From positions 186,001-250,000 of the forward strand of contig NZ_JAUYTP010000068.1 in assembly GCF_030695125.1 (NCBI RefSeq): a stretch of DNA of 64,000 bases, in the 5' to 3' direction. This DNA comes from Allobosea sp. GTDB taxonomy: Bacteria; Pseudomonadota; Alphaproteobacteria; Rhizobiales; Beijerinckiaceae. The position numbers and the translations under genes are program-made. Each line of letters opens with the position of its first letter. The stretch's first letter is position 1. Positions 1-9,129 of the stretch are shown here, piece by piece. The notes beneath the pieces were generated by a model that searched no databases, was not told the origin of the DNA, and was given only the letters and a program-made list of their open reading frames with translations.

Positions 1-23
1 CCAACGCGTGACGAGGACAGGGG

Positions 24-1118
24 CTAGAAACCGGCGACCTCGATGACGAGGCGGGCGAGTCGGTCGGCGGCGTCGGCGATTCCGGCGCTCTTGGCGCTCT
101 CGGCCATGACCGTCAAGTGCGCCGGCTGAGCCAGCAGCGTGGAGAGCTCGCTCGCCAGCCGCCGCGGCGTGAAATCCGGCTGGAGGATGCGGACGGCCCC
201 GCCGCACTTTTCGAGGAAGGCGGCGTTGGCCGCCTGGTCCTGGTCGAGCGCACCCGGCAGCGGCACCAGGATGGACGGCCGCCCGATCACGGTCAGTTCG
301 GCCACGGTCGAGGCGCCGGAACGGCCGACGATCAGATGCGCCGTCGCCATGCGGGCGGGCAGGTCCTTGAAGAAGGGCGCGATCTCGGCCCTGACGCCGA
401 GGCTCTCATACATCCCGCTGACCCGGCCGTCGTCTTCCTGGCGGGCCTGCTGGGTGATGAACAGGCGGCCCCGCTCGGCCGGCGTCAGAAGCTGGATCGC
501 CGGCGGCAGGATGTCGGCCATGATCCGCGCGCCCTGGCTGCCGCCGAAGACGACCAGGTTGAAGGTGCCCTCGCCCGGCCAGGGATAGGGCGAGGCCGCC
601 GCCACGACCGCCGGTCGCACGGGGTTGCCGACATGCCGGCATTTCGCACGCGCCTTCGGGGAAAGACCGCCGACCTCGGCAAAACCGGTCCCGATCGCAT
701 CGACCCAGCCCGAGAGAAAATGGTTGGCGCGGCCGACGACGGCGTTCTGCTCGTGGATCATCGTCTTGACGCCGCCCAGCGCGGCGCCGAGCACCGGCGG
801 GACCGTCGGATAACCGCCGAACCCGACGACGAGCCCGGGCTTCAGGTCCTTGACGATCCGGCGCGCCGCCAGGACGCCCTTGCCGACCTCGAAGGCGACA
901 CGGATCTTGCCCGACAGCGGCAGGCCCGAGGGCGTCGCCGAGGGCACGGGAATGACGGCGTCGGCCGGGAAGTCGCCCGCGAACTCCGCCCCGCGCGGGT
1001 CCGTCATCAGCACCACCCGGATGCGCTGCGCCCGCAGCGCGTGGCTCAGTGCTTCGGCGGGAAAGAGATGGCCCCCCGTTCCCCCGGCTGCGAGAATGAC
1101 GAGCTTGGACTTCGGCAT
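24..1118 (-). CDS. murG: UDP-GlcNAc:lipid I N-acetylglucosaminyltransferase MurG
   Basis: MurG adds GlcNAc to lipid I to make lipid II on the inner face of the cytoplasmic membrane. The 364-residue protein has the usual family length. The N-terminal GT28 domain opens with the GGTGGH loop at residues 12-17 and has an HEQN segment near residue 123. The C-terminal domain carries the FGGSQGA motif and a GRSGASTVAE donor-binding stretch. The ATG lies 4 bp after the ftsW stop, so the two genes are almost certainly co-transcribed. It is the last dcw gene in the window; murC would be expected just beyond the left edge. Identification is secure. Confidence 0.97.
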   Translation of the reverse strand: MPKSKLVILAAGGTGGHLFPAEALSHALRAQRIRVVLMTDPRGAEFAGDFPADAVIPVPSATPSGLPLSGKIRVAFEVGKGVLAARRIVKDLKPGLVVGFGGYPTVPPVLGAALGGVKTMIHEQNAVVGRANHFLSGWVDAIGTGFAEVGGLSPKARAKCRHVGNPVRPAVVAAASPYPWPGEGTFNLVVFGGSQGARIMADILPPAIQLLTPAERGRLFITQQARQEDDGRVSGMYESLGVRAEIAPFFKDLPARMATAHLIVGRSGASTVAELTVIGRPSILVPLPGALDQDQAANAAFLEKCGGAVRILQPDFTPRRLASELSTLLAQPAHLTVMAESAKSAGIADAADRLARLVIEVAGF

Positions 1119-1122
1119 GGCG

Positions 1123-2256
1123 TCAAGTCCTGTACTGGCCGAAATCGACGGCCCTTGGCCGCTTGCGCGTCAGGGCGAGCAGGAAGCCCGTCCCGATCGC
1201 CAGCGAAATCAGCGAGGAGCCGCCAGAGGAGATGAAGGGCAGCGTCATGCCCTTGGCCGGCATCATGTGCAGGTTCACCATCATGTTGATCGCCGCCTGG
1301 ATGCCGAAGAGCAGGGCGAGCCCCGTGACCGCGAGGCGGATGAACGGGTCTTCCGCCTTCTGCGCGACCGACAGCGCGCGCAGCACGATCAGCGCAAACA
1401 GCATGACCAGCAGGATGCAGACGACGATGCCGAATTCTTCCGCCGTCACCGCGAAGATGAAGTCGGTATGCGCGTCGGGCAGGATGCGCTTGACCGTGCC
1501 CTCGCCCGGCCCTTTGCCGAGCCAGCCGCCCTGGGCGAAGCTCTCCAGCGCCGTGTCGATCTGGAAGGTGTCGCCCGAGCCCTTGTCCATGAAGCGCTCG
1601 ATGCGGGCGCGCACATGCGGCACCAGCTCATAGGCGATTAGGATGCCGACCGCGCCGGCTCCACCCAGCCCGAGCACCCAGAACCAGTGCAGCCCGGCAA
1701 CGAAGAACAGACCGGCCCAGACCAGCGTCACCAGCATGGTCTGACCGAAATCGGGCTGCAGCACGAGCGGCGCGATCGTCGCCGGCAGCAGCAGGAAGGC
1801 AATCCAGGTGCCCGGGAGATCGGGCCGGCGCGTGCCTTCCGCGAAGGCCCAGGCGGCCAGCACCACGAAAGCGGGCTTGAGGAATTCGGCGGGCTGCACC
1901 GAGCCGATCGGCCCCAGCGTCAGCCAGCGCCGCGCGCCCTTGACCTCGACGCCGAGATAAAGCGTCGCCACCACCATCGCGAGCGAGACCACGAAGATCA
2001 GCAGGGCGAGCCGCCGCACCTGGCGGGGGGTCAGGAAGGAGACGACGATGAAGACCGCCAGGGCCATGGCGAGATAGACCGCCTGGCGGTTGACGAAATG
2101 GAAGGTCGACAGGCCCAGCCGCTCCGCCACAGGCGGCCCTCCCGCCATCAGCAGCACGACGCCGGAGACCATCAGCGCCACGAGGGCGCTGAGGATCACC
2201 CGGTCGATCGACCACCACCAGCGACCGCTGAGAGAGGGTTCGGCGCGCGAAACCAT
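1123..2256 (-). CDS. ftsW: Septal peptidoglycan glycosyltransferase FtsW (SEDS family)
   Basis: FtsW polymerises lipid II at the division septum together with its class B PBP partner FtsI, which is encoded upstream in the same cluster. The 377-residue protein is a polytopic membrane protein of SEDS type with a short cytoplasmic N-terminus rich in Trp and Arg before the first membrane segment. Conserved family stretches are visible, including a KGPGEG-type loop near the middle and the PFISSGGSS motif near the C-terminus. The gene directly precedes murG. Upstream, the malY-like gene separates it from murD; a consensus TTGACA (minus strand, 2319-2324) lies in that gap without a clear -10, so an extra promoter is possible but unproven. 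Confidence 0.96.
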   Translation of the reverse strand: MVSRAEPSLSGRWWWSIDRVILSALVALMVSGVVLLMAGGPPVAERLGLSTFHFVNRQAVYLAMALAVFIVVSFLTPRQVRRLALLIFVVSLAMVVATLYLGVEVKGARRWLTLGPIGSVQPAEFLKPAFVVLAAWAFAEGTRRPDLPGTWIAFLLLPATIAPLVLQPDFGQTMLVTLVWAGLFFVAGLHWFWVLGLGGAGAVGILIAYELVPHVRARIERFMDKGSGDTFQIDTALESFAQGGWLGKGPGEGTVKRILPDAHTDFIFAVTAEEFGIVVCILLVMLFALIVLRALSVAQKAEDPFIRLAVTGLALLFGIQAAINMMVNLHMMPAKGMTLPFISSGGSSLISLAIGTGFLLALTRKRPRAVDFGQYRT

Positions 2257-2360
2257 GACGCGAGGCTCCAGAACAGGCAGCGGCGCGTCGATTGCGCGCT
2301 TGCTTTCCGAATCACTCTGTCAATGAAGGGTTAACGGAATGATTCCGGATGGAGCGGTTG

Positions 2361-3545
2361 CTACTGCAGATCGCCGAAGGCCTGCTTCAGGCGCGCCACG
2401 GCGTCCGCCACGACCGAGCGCGGCGTCGCGAGGTTGAAGCGCAGGAAGCTGCCGCCTCCGCTGCCGAAACTCGGACCGTGATTGGCCGCAATCCTCGCCT
2501 GCTTCTCGACGCGGGCGGTGAATTCGCCGGTCTCCATGCCGGTCGCGGCGAAATCGATCCAGGCGAGGTACGTCGCCTCGAGCGCCATCGGGCAAACGCC
2601 GGGGATCGTCGCCAGCCCCTCCTCGAAGAGGCGCCGGTTGCCGTCGAGATAGACCACAAGCTCATCGACCCAGGCCGCCCCCTCCGGGCTGTAGGCGGCG
2701 GTGGCCATGACCATGCCGAAGGAGTTCGGCGAGACGCCCTGGGCATTCAGACTGGCCTGGAAGCGGCCCCGCAACGCCTTGTCGGGAATGATGACGTTGC
2801 CGACATGGCAGCCGGCGAGATTGAAGGTCTTGGTGGTGGCGGTCATCATGACCAGCCGATCCTGGATATCGGGCGCCGCCAGCGGCATGACCGTGTGCTT
2901 GTGGCCAGGCATCACCAGATCGTGGTGGATCTCGTCCGAGACGAGGATCAGGTCGTGGCGGACGCAGAACGCCGCAATCGCCCGCAATTCATCGCCCGTC
3001 CAGACGCGGCCACCCGGATTATGCGGCGAGCACAGGATCAGCATCCGCTCGCCGCCGGTCATCATCGCGTCCCAGCCGGCGATGTCGAGGACATAGCGGC
3101 CCTCCTCGATCGCGAGCGGGCATTCGACCACCTTCCGGCCGGCCGCCGCGATGACGCGGGCGAAGGCGTGATAGACCGGCGTCATCAGGACGACGCCGTC
3201 GCCCGGCTTGGTATAGGCGTCGACGCAGAGCGCGGTGCCGTTGACCAGCCCGTTGGCGGTGAAGATCGAGGCCGATTCGACCTCCCAGCCATGGCGGGTC
3301 TTCATCCACCAGCGAATGGCATCGTGATTGGCGCGGTTGTCGCCGAAATAGCCGTAGAGGCCATGGGCCGCCATGCCTTCGAGCGCCGTCTGCACGCAGG
3401 CCGGCGGCCGGAAATCCATGTCGGCCACCCACATCGCGATGCCGTTGGCAGCGGGCACGCCATAGAGGGGCTCCATCATGTCCCACTTCGACGAATGGGT
3501 GCCGCGGCGGTCGATGATCTCGTCGAAGTTCGGGGCGGTGGTCAT
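2361..3545 (-). CDS. MalY/PatB-family PLP-dependent C-S lyase
   Basis: This is a fold-type I PLP enzyme of the MalY/PatB branch, which splits the C-S bond of cystathionine or related thioethers to give a thiol, pyruvate and ammonia. From the chosen ATG the protein has 394 residues, typical of the family. The PLP lysine is K239 in a TTKTFNLAG motif, and SDEIHHD (from residue 203) supplies the pyridine-contacting Asp. The SPHNPGGRVW stretch is also characteristic. The ATG at 3545 is preferred because GAGGAC lies just upstream; an earlier in-frame start would add 8 residues. The gene sits inside the cell-wall cluster between murD and ftsW, in the same orientation, with 134 bp before it and 104 bp after it. 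The exact substrate cannot be read from sequence. Confidence 0.88.
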   Translation of the reverse strand: MTTAPNFDEIIDRRGTHSSKWDMMEPLYGVPAANGIAMWVADMDFRPPACVQTALEGMAAHGLYGYFGDNRANHDAIRWWMKTRHGWEVESASIFTANGLVNGTALCVDAYTKPGDGVVLMTPVYHAFARVIAAAGRKVVECPLAIEEGRYVLDIAGWDAMMTGGERMLILCSPHNPGGRVWTGDELRAIAAFCVRHDLILVSDEIHHDLVMPGHKHTVMPLAAPDIQDRLVMMTATTKTFNLAGCHVGNVIIPDKALRGRFQASLNAQGVSPNSFGMVMATAAYSPEGAAWVDELVVYLDGNRRLFEEGLATIPGVCPMALEATYLAWIDFAATGMETGEFTARVEKQARIAANHGPSFGSGGGSFLRFNLATPRSVVADAVARLKQAFGDLQ

Positions 3546-3679
3546 CGTCAGTCCTCGCTCGATCGGCATCCGGACCAGCCGGCTCGCCCTTCAGCCTTGT
3601 CGCGTTTCGCGGCCGCCGGCCAGTTCAGCGGCGTATGGCGACCATACCCCGAGCGCCTGCCTGCCATCGATTGTGGGAC

Positions 3680-5110
3680 CTACCCCGCCCCGAACGCTGC
3701 AAATCCCGGCAACGCCGTGACCAGCGCCCGGAAGGCCTCGCCCCGCACCTCGAAATTCGGGAACTGGTCGAAGGAGGCGCAGGCCGGCGAGAGCAGGACG
3801 GCGATCTCGCCTGTGCCGCTGGCCGCGAGCGCGTCCTGTGTCGCCTGCGCCACCGCGCGGTCGAGCGTCCCGCTCCGGTCGTAAGCCACGCGGCCATCCG
3901 CGTCGAAGGTCGCGGCGAAGGCGTCCGACGCCGCGCCGATCAGATAGGCCCTGGCGATGTTGGGGAAGTAGCGTCGCAGGGACTCGATGCCGCCCTCCTT
4001 CGCCTTGCCGCCGAGGATCCAGAAGATGTCGCGAAACGAGGTCAGCGCCTTCTCGGTCGAATCGGCGTTGGTCGCCTTGGAGTCGTTGATGAAGACGACC
4101 CGGCCGATGCGGCCGATTTCTTCCATGCGATGTGCCAGCCCCGGATAGCTCCGGAACCCCGCCGCGATCTCCGCCGCCGTCAGGCCCAACGCGAAACAGG
4201 CGGCGAACGCTGCCGCCGCATTCTGCGCATTGTGCGAGCCGCGCAGCGAGCCGATGCCCGCCAGGTTGGCGACGATGCGCGGCTTGCCGTCGAGCACCTG
4301 GACGATGCGAGTTTCCAGCGTCCCGGCATTGGCGGTCACGCCGGCGAAGACGCCGGCATCGAGCGGCTGTTCCCCACTGATCTTCACCAGCGCCCGCCCG
4401 GTGGCCGCACGGCGCCGCGCCATCTGCTTGGACGCCTCGTCATCGACCCCGATCACGGCGACGTCGGCGTTGGCGACGAGCCGCTCCTTGATCGCGCCGT
4501 AGGCCTCGAAGGTCCCGTGGCGATCGAGATGATCCGGCGTCAGGTTCATCTGGATGCCGACGCTCGGCGCCAGCGAGGGCGCGAGATCGATCTGGTAGCT
4601 CGAACATTCGATGACGTGGATGCGCTCGGCGGCAGGCGCCTCCAGCGCCAGCACGGCGGTGCCGATATTGCCGCCCATCTTCACGTCGCGGCCTGCGGAG
4701 CGCAGCACATGCGCGATCAGCGCCGTCGTCGTCGATTTGCCGTTGGTTCCGGTGATGCAGACGACCGGAGCGGCCGGCGCGATCGCCGCGCGCTGCCGGA
4801 AAAACAGCTCGATATCGCCAATGATCTCGACGCCCGCGGCCCGGGCCTTCTCGACCGTCCAGTGCGGCGTCGGATGGGTCAGCGGCACGCCGGGCGCCAG
4901 GATCAGGCTGTGGAAAGTGGTCCAGTCGGCGACGGCCAGATCGACAATGGCTATGCCGGCCGCCGCAGCCTTGTCGCGGCTGGCCGGGTTGTCGTCGAAG
5001 GCAGCGACCTGCGCCCCACCGGCGATCAGCGCCCGAGCCGTGGCGAGCCCCGAACCGCCGAGCCCGAACAGCGCGACGCGCTTGCCTTCGAAGCAGGTGA
5101 CGGGTGTCAT
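3680..5110 (-). CDS. murD: UDP-N-acetylmuramoyl-L-alanine--D-glutamate ligase MurD
   Basis: MurD adds D-glutamate to UDP-MurNAc-L-Ala in the cytoplasm in an ATP-dependent step. The 476-residue protein begins with a Rossmann-like UDP-binding domain ([10 protein letters not shown] near residues 12-21), followed by the Mur ligase ATP site GTNGKST at 121-127 and the C-terminal domain with a FINDSKATN motif. The frame stays open far upstream into mraY, but the ATG at 5110, two bases after the mraY stop, gives the family length and N-terminus. It is co-transcribed with mraY. Confidence 0.97.
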   Translation of the reverse strand: MTPVTCFEGKRVALFGLGGSGLATARALIAGGAQVAAFDDNPASRDKAAAAGIAIVDLAVADWTTFHSLILAPGVPLTHPTPHWTVEKARAAGVEIIGDIELFFRQRAAIAPAAPVVCITGTNGKSTTTALIAHVLRSAGRDVKMGGNIGTAVLALEAPAAERIHVIECSSYQIDLAPSLAPSVGIQMNLTPDHLDRHGTFEAYGAIKERLVANADVAVIGVDDEASKQMARRRAATGRALVKISGEQPLDAGVFAGVTANAGTLETRIVQVLDGKPRIVANLAGIGSLRGSHNAQNAAAAFAACFALGLTAAEIAAGFRSYPGLAHRMEEIGRIGRVVFINDSKATNADSTEKALTSFRDIFWILGGKAKEGGIESLRRYFPNIARAYLIGAASDAFAATFDADGRVAYDRSGTLDRAVAQATQDALAASGTGEIAVLLSPACASFDQFPNFEVRGEAFRALVTALPGFAAFGAG

Positions 5111-5112
5111 GA

Positions 5113-6195
5113 TCAGCGCAGCTTCAGGGTCGAGAGGCCGATCAGCGCCAGCACCACGGAGATGATCCAGAACCGGATCACCACCTGCGGCTCGGTCCAG
5201 CCCAGCTTCTCGAAATGGTGGTGGATCGGCGCCATCAGGAACACCCGCCTGCCCGTGCGCTTGTAGACGAAGACCTGGATGATCACCGAGAGCGCCTCGA
5301 TGACGAAGAGACCGCCGACGATGGCCAGCACGATCTCGTGCTTGGTCGCGACCGCCACGACGCCGAGCAGGCCGCCCAGGCCCAGCGAGCCGGTGTCGCC
5401 CATGAAGATCTGGGCGGGCGGCGCGTTGAACCACAGAAAGCCGATGCCGGCACCGATCAGGGCGCCGCAGACCACGGCGAGTTCGCCGGCGCCCGGGACA
5501 TGGTGGATCTGGAGGTAGTTCGCGAAGATCGCGTTGCCGGTCAGATAGGAGATGAAACCGAAGGTCGCCGCCGCGATCATCACCGGCACGATTGCGAGCC
5601 CGTCGAGCCCATCGGTGAGGTTCACCGCATTGCCGGCGCCGACGACGACGAACGCCGTCACCAGCGGGAAGAAGATGCCGAGCGGGATCACCAGTTCCTT
5701 GAGGAACGGCATGGCGAAGCCCGACGCGATCCCCGGCGGGCCCAGCTGCATCACCACCCAGCAGGCGATGAGCGCGATCACCATCTCCAGCCCGAGCCGC
5801 GCCTTGCCCGAAAAGCCCTTGTGGGACTGCTTCGTCACCTTGAGGAAATCGTCATAGAAGCCGATCGCGCCATAGCTGACCGTGACGCCGAGCACGACCC
5901 AGACATAAGGGTTGCGCAGATTGCCCCAGAGCAATGTCGCGACCAGCAACCCGCCGAGGATCATCAGCCCGCCCATCGTCGGCGTGCCGCGTTTGGCGAG
6001 GTGCGATTCAGGACCGTCCGTGCGGATCGGCTGGCCCTTGCCCTGCTTGATCCGCAGCCAGGAGATCGCGGCGGGGCCGAAGAAGAAGACCACGAGCAGC
6101 GCCGTCGCGGTGGCCCCGCCCGCCCGGAAGGTGATGTACCGGAAGACGTTCAGGATCGGGAACGTGCCGGAGAAATCCGCAAGCCAGACGAGCAT
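5113..6195 (-). CDS. mraY: Phospho-N-acetylmuramoyl-pentapeptide-transferase MraY
   Basis: MraY transfers phospho-MurNAc-pentapeptide to undecaprenyl phosphate to form lipid I in the cytoplasmic membrane. The 360-residue protein is strongly hydrophobic with about ten membrane segments. Hallmark motifs are present: [18 protein letters not shown] and FMGDTGSL with the catalytic Asp residues, and the APIHHHFE histidine motif near the C-terminus. It lies between murF (20 bp upstream) and murD (2 bp downstream) in one transcription unit. Confidence 0.98.
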   Translation of the reverse strand: MLVWLADFSGTFPILNVFRYITFRAGGATATALLVVFFFGPAAISWLRIKQGKGQPIRTDGPESHLAKRGTPTMGGLMILGGLLVATLLWGNLRNPYVWVVLGVTVSYGAIGFYDDFLKVTKQSHKGFSGKARLGLEMVIALIACWVVMQLGPPGIASGFAMPFLKELVIPLGIFFPLVTAFVVVGAGNAVNLTDGLDGLAIVPVMIAAATFGFISYLTGNAIFANYLQIHHVPGAGELAVVCGALIGAGIGFLWFNAPPAQIFMGDTGSLGLGGLLGVVAVATKHEIVLAIVGGLFVIEALSVIIQVFVYKRTGRRVFLMAPIHHHFEKLGWTEPQVVIRFWIISVVLALIGLSTLKLR

Positions 6196-6215
6196 CGGTT
6201 TGTGTGTCTCTTGTT

Positions 6216-7640
6216 CTAGTCGTCGGTCGATGCGGCGGGAAACCGCGCGGCGAGCGCCTTGACGATCGGCCCCATGCGCGAACCCAGGGACCCCTTGACC
6301 ATGACGACGTCACCGGCGCGGATCGCGTCCAGCACGAGAGGCTCGAGCCCGCTCGCCTGCGCGGCATAAGCCCCCCGCAGGGTGGAAGGCAAGCCGTCAT
6401 AGAGCCCGCGCATCAGCGGGCCGCAGGCAAACACGACATCGACGCCGTTGCCGAGGATCGCCTCGGCCAACCCCTTGTGCAGTTGCGGGCCCGTCGGGCC
6501 CAGTTCCAGCATGTCGCCGAGCACCGCGATCCGCCGGCCCCGGCCCGCAACCGGGATACGCCCGAGATTCTCGATCGCCGCCCGCATCGAGGCGGGATTG
6601 CCGTTGTAGCTTTCGTCGATCACGGTGAAGGGGCCGCCCGGCCCCTCGAGCCTCTGCTGCGCCCCGCGCCCGACGGGCGGCCGCAATTCCCCCAGCGCCA
6701 AAGCCGCCAGAGCGAGATCCGCGCCAAGCGCCTTGACCGCAGCGAGAACCGCCAGCGAGTTCAACACGATATGCTTGCCCGGGCTGCCGAGCCGATAGGT
6801 CACCGGCTGCCCCATCACCACGGCGTCGACCGTCGAGACATCGGATCGCAGCGCGCAGGAGATCAGCCGGACATCGGCGTCGAGGCTTTCGCCGAAGCGG
6901 ATCACCCGTCCGGCCGGCCCCGACTTCGCGATCTGTTCGAGCAGATCGGCCTGCGGGATATCGGCGTTGACGATGGCCGTCCCGCCGGGTTCGAGCTCCC
7001 AGAAGACGCCGGCCTTCTCCTCGGCGATGCCTTCGAGCGACTCGAAGGCGGCCAGATGCACCGGCTGGATCGTCGTGATCAGCGCGACCTGCGGGCGCAC
7101 CAGCCGCGCCAGCGGCAGGATCTCGCCGGGATGGTTCATCCCGATCTCATAGACGGCGTAATCCACGTCGCGGGGAGTCCGACATAGCGTCAGCGGCACG
7201 CCCCAATGATTGTTGTAGGAGGCCACGGGCGCATGCGTCTTGCCCTGGCGCGACAGCACCAGCCGAAGCGCATCCTTGGTGCCGGTCTTGCCGACGGAGC
7301 CGGTGACGGCGACGACGCCGCCCTTCAGCTGCGCGCGGCGGGCGCTGCCGGCCCGCTCCATCGCTGCGAGCACGTCGGGAACGATGGCGAGCGCGCCCTG
7401 GCCGGCGAACTGCGCGGCATGCGCCTCGTCGACGACGGCGAGCGCCGCTCCCTTGGCCAGCGCGGCCGCAACGAAATCATGCCCGTTGCGGGCTTCGCCG
7501 GTGATCGCGAAGAAGGCATCGCCCGGCTCCAGCGTCCGGGTGTCGATCGAGATCCCCGTGATCGCCGCGGGCACCGGACCGTCGGCGCGCGCGGCAAGCG
7601 CCGCCACCAGTTCGTCTCCGCTCCAGAGAGGGGCGCTCAT
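6216..7640 (-). CDS. murF: UDP-MurNAc-tripeptide--D-Ala-D-Ala ligase MurF
   Basis: MurF adds the D-Ala-D-Ala dipeptide and so completes the UDP-MurNAc-pentapeptide. The 474-residue protein shows the MurF-type N-terminal substrate domain ([14 protein letters not shown]), the ATP site GSVGKTG at residues 114-120, DESYNGNP in the central domain and the C-terminal domain ending near [10 protein letters not shown]. Its start overlaps the murE stop as ATGA, a sign of coupled translation. Confidence 0.97.
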   Translation of the reverse strand: MSAPLWSGDELVAALAARADGPVPAAITGISIDTRTLEPGDAFFAITGEARNGHDFVAAALAKGAALAVVDEAHAAQFAGQGALAIVPDVLAAMERAGSARRAQLKGGVVAVTGSVGKTGTKDALRLVLSRQGKTHAPVASYNNHWGVPLTLCRTPRDVDYAVYEIGMNHPGEILPLARLVRPQVALITTIQPVHLAAFESLEGIAEEKAGVFWELEPGGTAIVNADIPQADLLEQIAKSGPAGRVIRFGESLDADVRLISCALRSDVSTVDAVVMGQPVTYRLGSPGKHIVLNSLAVLAAVKALGADLALAALALGELRPPVGRGAQQRLEGPGGPFTVIDESYNGNPASMRAAIENLGRIPVAGRGRRIAVLGDMLELGPTGPQLHKGLAEAILGNGVDVVFACGPLMRGLYDGLPSTLRGAYAAQASGLEPLVLDAIRAGDVVMVKGSLGSRMGPIVKALAARFPAASTDD

Positions 7641-9091
7641 CCTGCGATCTCCGCGATAGCCGTCCGCACCACGTCCTGGTCGGAGAAGGGATAGGTCCGG
7701 TCGCCGATGATCTGGCCGGTTTCATGGCCTTTTCCGGCCACGACCAGAACATCGCCCGGCATCAGCATGGCGACGGCGGCCCGGATCGCCTCCGCCCGGT
7801 CGCCGATTTCGGTGAGCTTCGGCGAGGCCGCCATCACCTGGGCCCGGATCCCGGCAGGGTCCTCGCTGCGCGGATTGTCGTCCGTGACGATGGCGATGTC
7901 GGCTTTCTCCGCCGCGATCGCCCCCATCACCGGCCGCTTGCCCGTGTCGCGGTCGCCGCCGCAGCCGAAAACGCAGATAAGACGCCCCGTGGCGTAGCCC
8001 CGCAAGGTCGACAGCACGGCGGCCAGCGCATCGGGCTTATGGGCGTAATCGACGACGACAAGCCCGCCATTCGCCTCGCCGACGCGCTCCAGACGTCCGG
8101 CAACCCCGGTGAGCCCGCCGATCGCCTGCAGCGCCGCTTCGGTGTCGTCACCGGTCGCTATCGCGAGCGCGGCCGCCACCAGCGCATTGCCCGCCATGAA
8201 ATCTCCGACGAGCGGCAGGGTCACGATCACCTCCCGCCCCTCGACTGCGAGCGTCAGCCTCTGCGAGAAGCCCTCGCGCGCGCTTTCGATCAGCCGGATC
8301 GTTTCGCCCTGGCGGCCGATGCCGATCAGCCGGTGCCCGATGGCGGCAGCCGCCTGCGCGGCCTCCGCCGCATAGGGTTCGTCGCGGTTGATCACCACCG
8401 GCGCACCCTTGGGCAAGAGCGCCCAGAGCCGCAGCTTGGCCGCGAGATAATCCGCGATGGTCGGATGATAGTCGAGATGATCGCGCCCGAGATTGAGGAA
8501 GGCGGCCGCCTTCAGCCGCACCCCGTCGAGGCGGCGCTGGTCGAGGCCGTGCGACGAGGCCTCCATGGCGAGGTGCGTGATCCCCTCGCCGGCCAGCCTG
8601 TCGAGAGAGGCGTGCAGCGAGAGCGGGTCGGGCGTGGTCAGCGAACCGTAGTCGGCGCCCTTCGCCGTGACGACGCCGATCGTTCCAACGCTCGCCGCCT
8701 GATGTCCGAGCGCCTGATAGATCTGCCGCGTGAAGTCGGCGACCGAGGATTTGCCGCTGGTGCCGGTGACTGCGACGATCGTCTCCGGCTGGCGCGGATG
8801 CACGACGGCCGCCGCCAGCGACAGCGCCAGCCGGGGGTCGTCGACCTGCGCGAAGGCAACCGAGCCGTCCAGTTCGGCCGGCCGCGGCTGGCCCGAGACC
8901 ACAGCGACCGCGCCCTTGGCGACGGCATCGGCAATGAAGCGGGCGCCGTCAGCCCTGGCGCCGGCCAGCGCGACGAAGACCGCACCCGGCGCAACCTTGC
9001 GGCTGTCGAAAGCGACGCCGGAGACGAGGCGCGACGCTTCGGGCTCGAAAGCTCCCGGAAACAGGCGGCCGAGGCTGAAAGCTTCTGTCAT
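7637..9091 (-). CDS. murE: UDP-MurNAc-tripeptide synthetase MurE (meso-DAP type)
   Basis: MurE adds the third stem-peptide residue to UDP-MurNAc-L-Ala-D-Glu. The 484-residue protein has the ATP loop GTSGKSS at residues 110-116, slightly changed from the usual GTNGKTT. Near the C-terminus is a TDDNPRSEDP stretch; the DNPR motif is the known marker of enzymes that use meso-diaminopimelate, as expected for a Gram-negative. The gene overlaps murF by 4 bp and follows ftsI by 38 bp. Confidence 0.97.
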   Translation of the reverse strand: MTEAFSLGRLFPGAFEPEASRLVSGVAFDSRKVAPGAVFVALAGARADGARFIADAVAKGAVAVVSGQPRPAELDGSVAFAQVDDPRLALSLAAAVVHPRQPETIVAVTGTSGKSSVADFTRQIYQALGHQAASVGTIGVVTAKGADYGSLTTPDPLSLHASLDRLAGEGITHLAMEASSHGLDQRRLDGVRLKAAAFLNLGRDHLDYHPTIADYLAAKLRLWALLPKGAPVVINRDEPYAAEAAQAAAAIGHRLIGIGRQGETIRLIESAREGFSQRLTLAVEGREVIVTLPLVGDFMAGNALVAAALAIATGDDTEAALQAIGGLTGVAGRLERVGEANGGLVVVDYAHKPDALAAVLSTLRGYATGRLICVFGCGGDRDTGKRPVMGAIAAEKADIAIVTDDNPRSEDPAGIRAQVMAASPKLTEIGDRAEAIRAAVAMLMPGDVLVVAGKGHETGQIIGDRTYPFSDQDVVRTAIAEIAG

Positions 9092-9129
9092 GTTCGCTCG
9101 CTACCGTGCCGGGGGAGTGTCGGCAAGCT

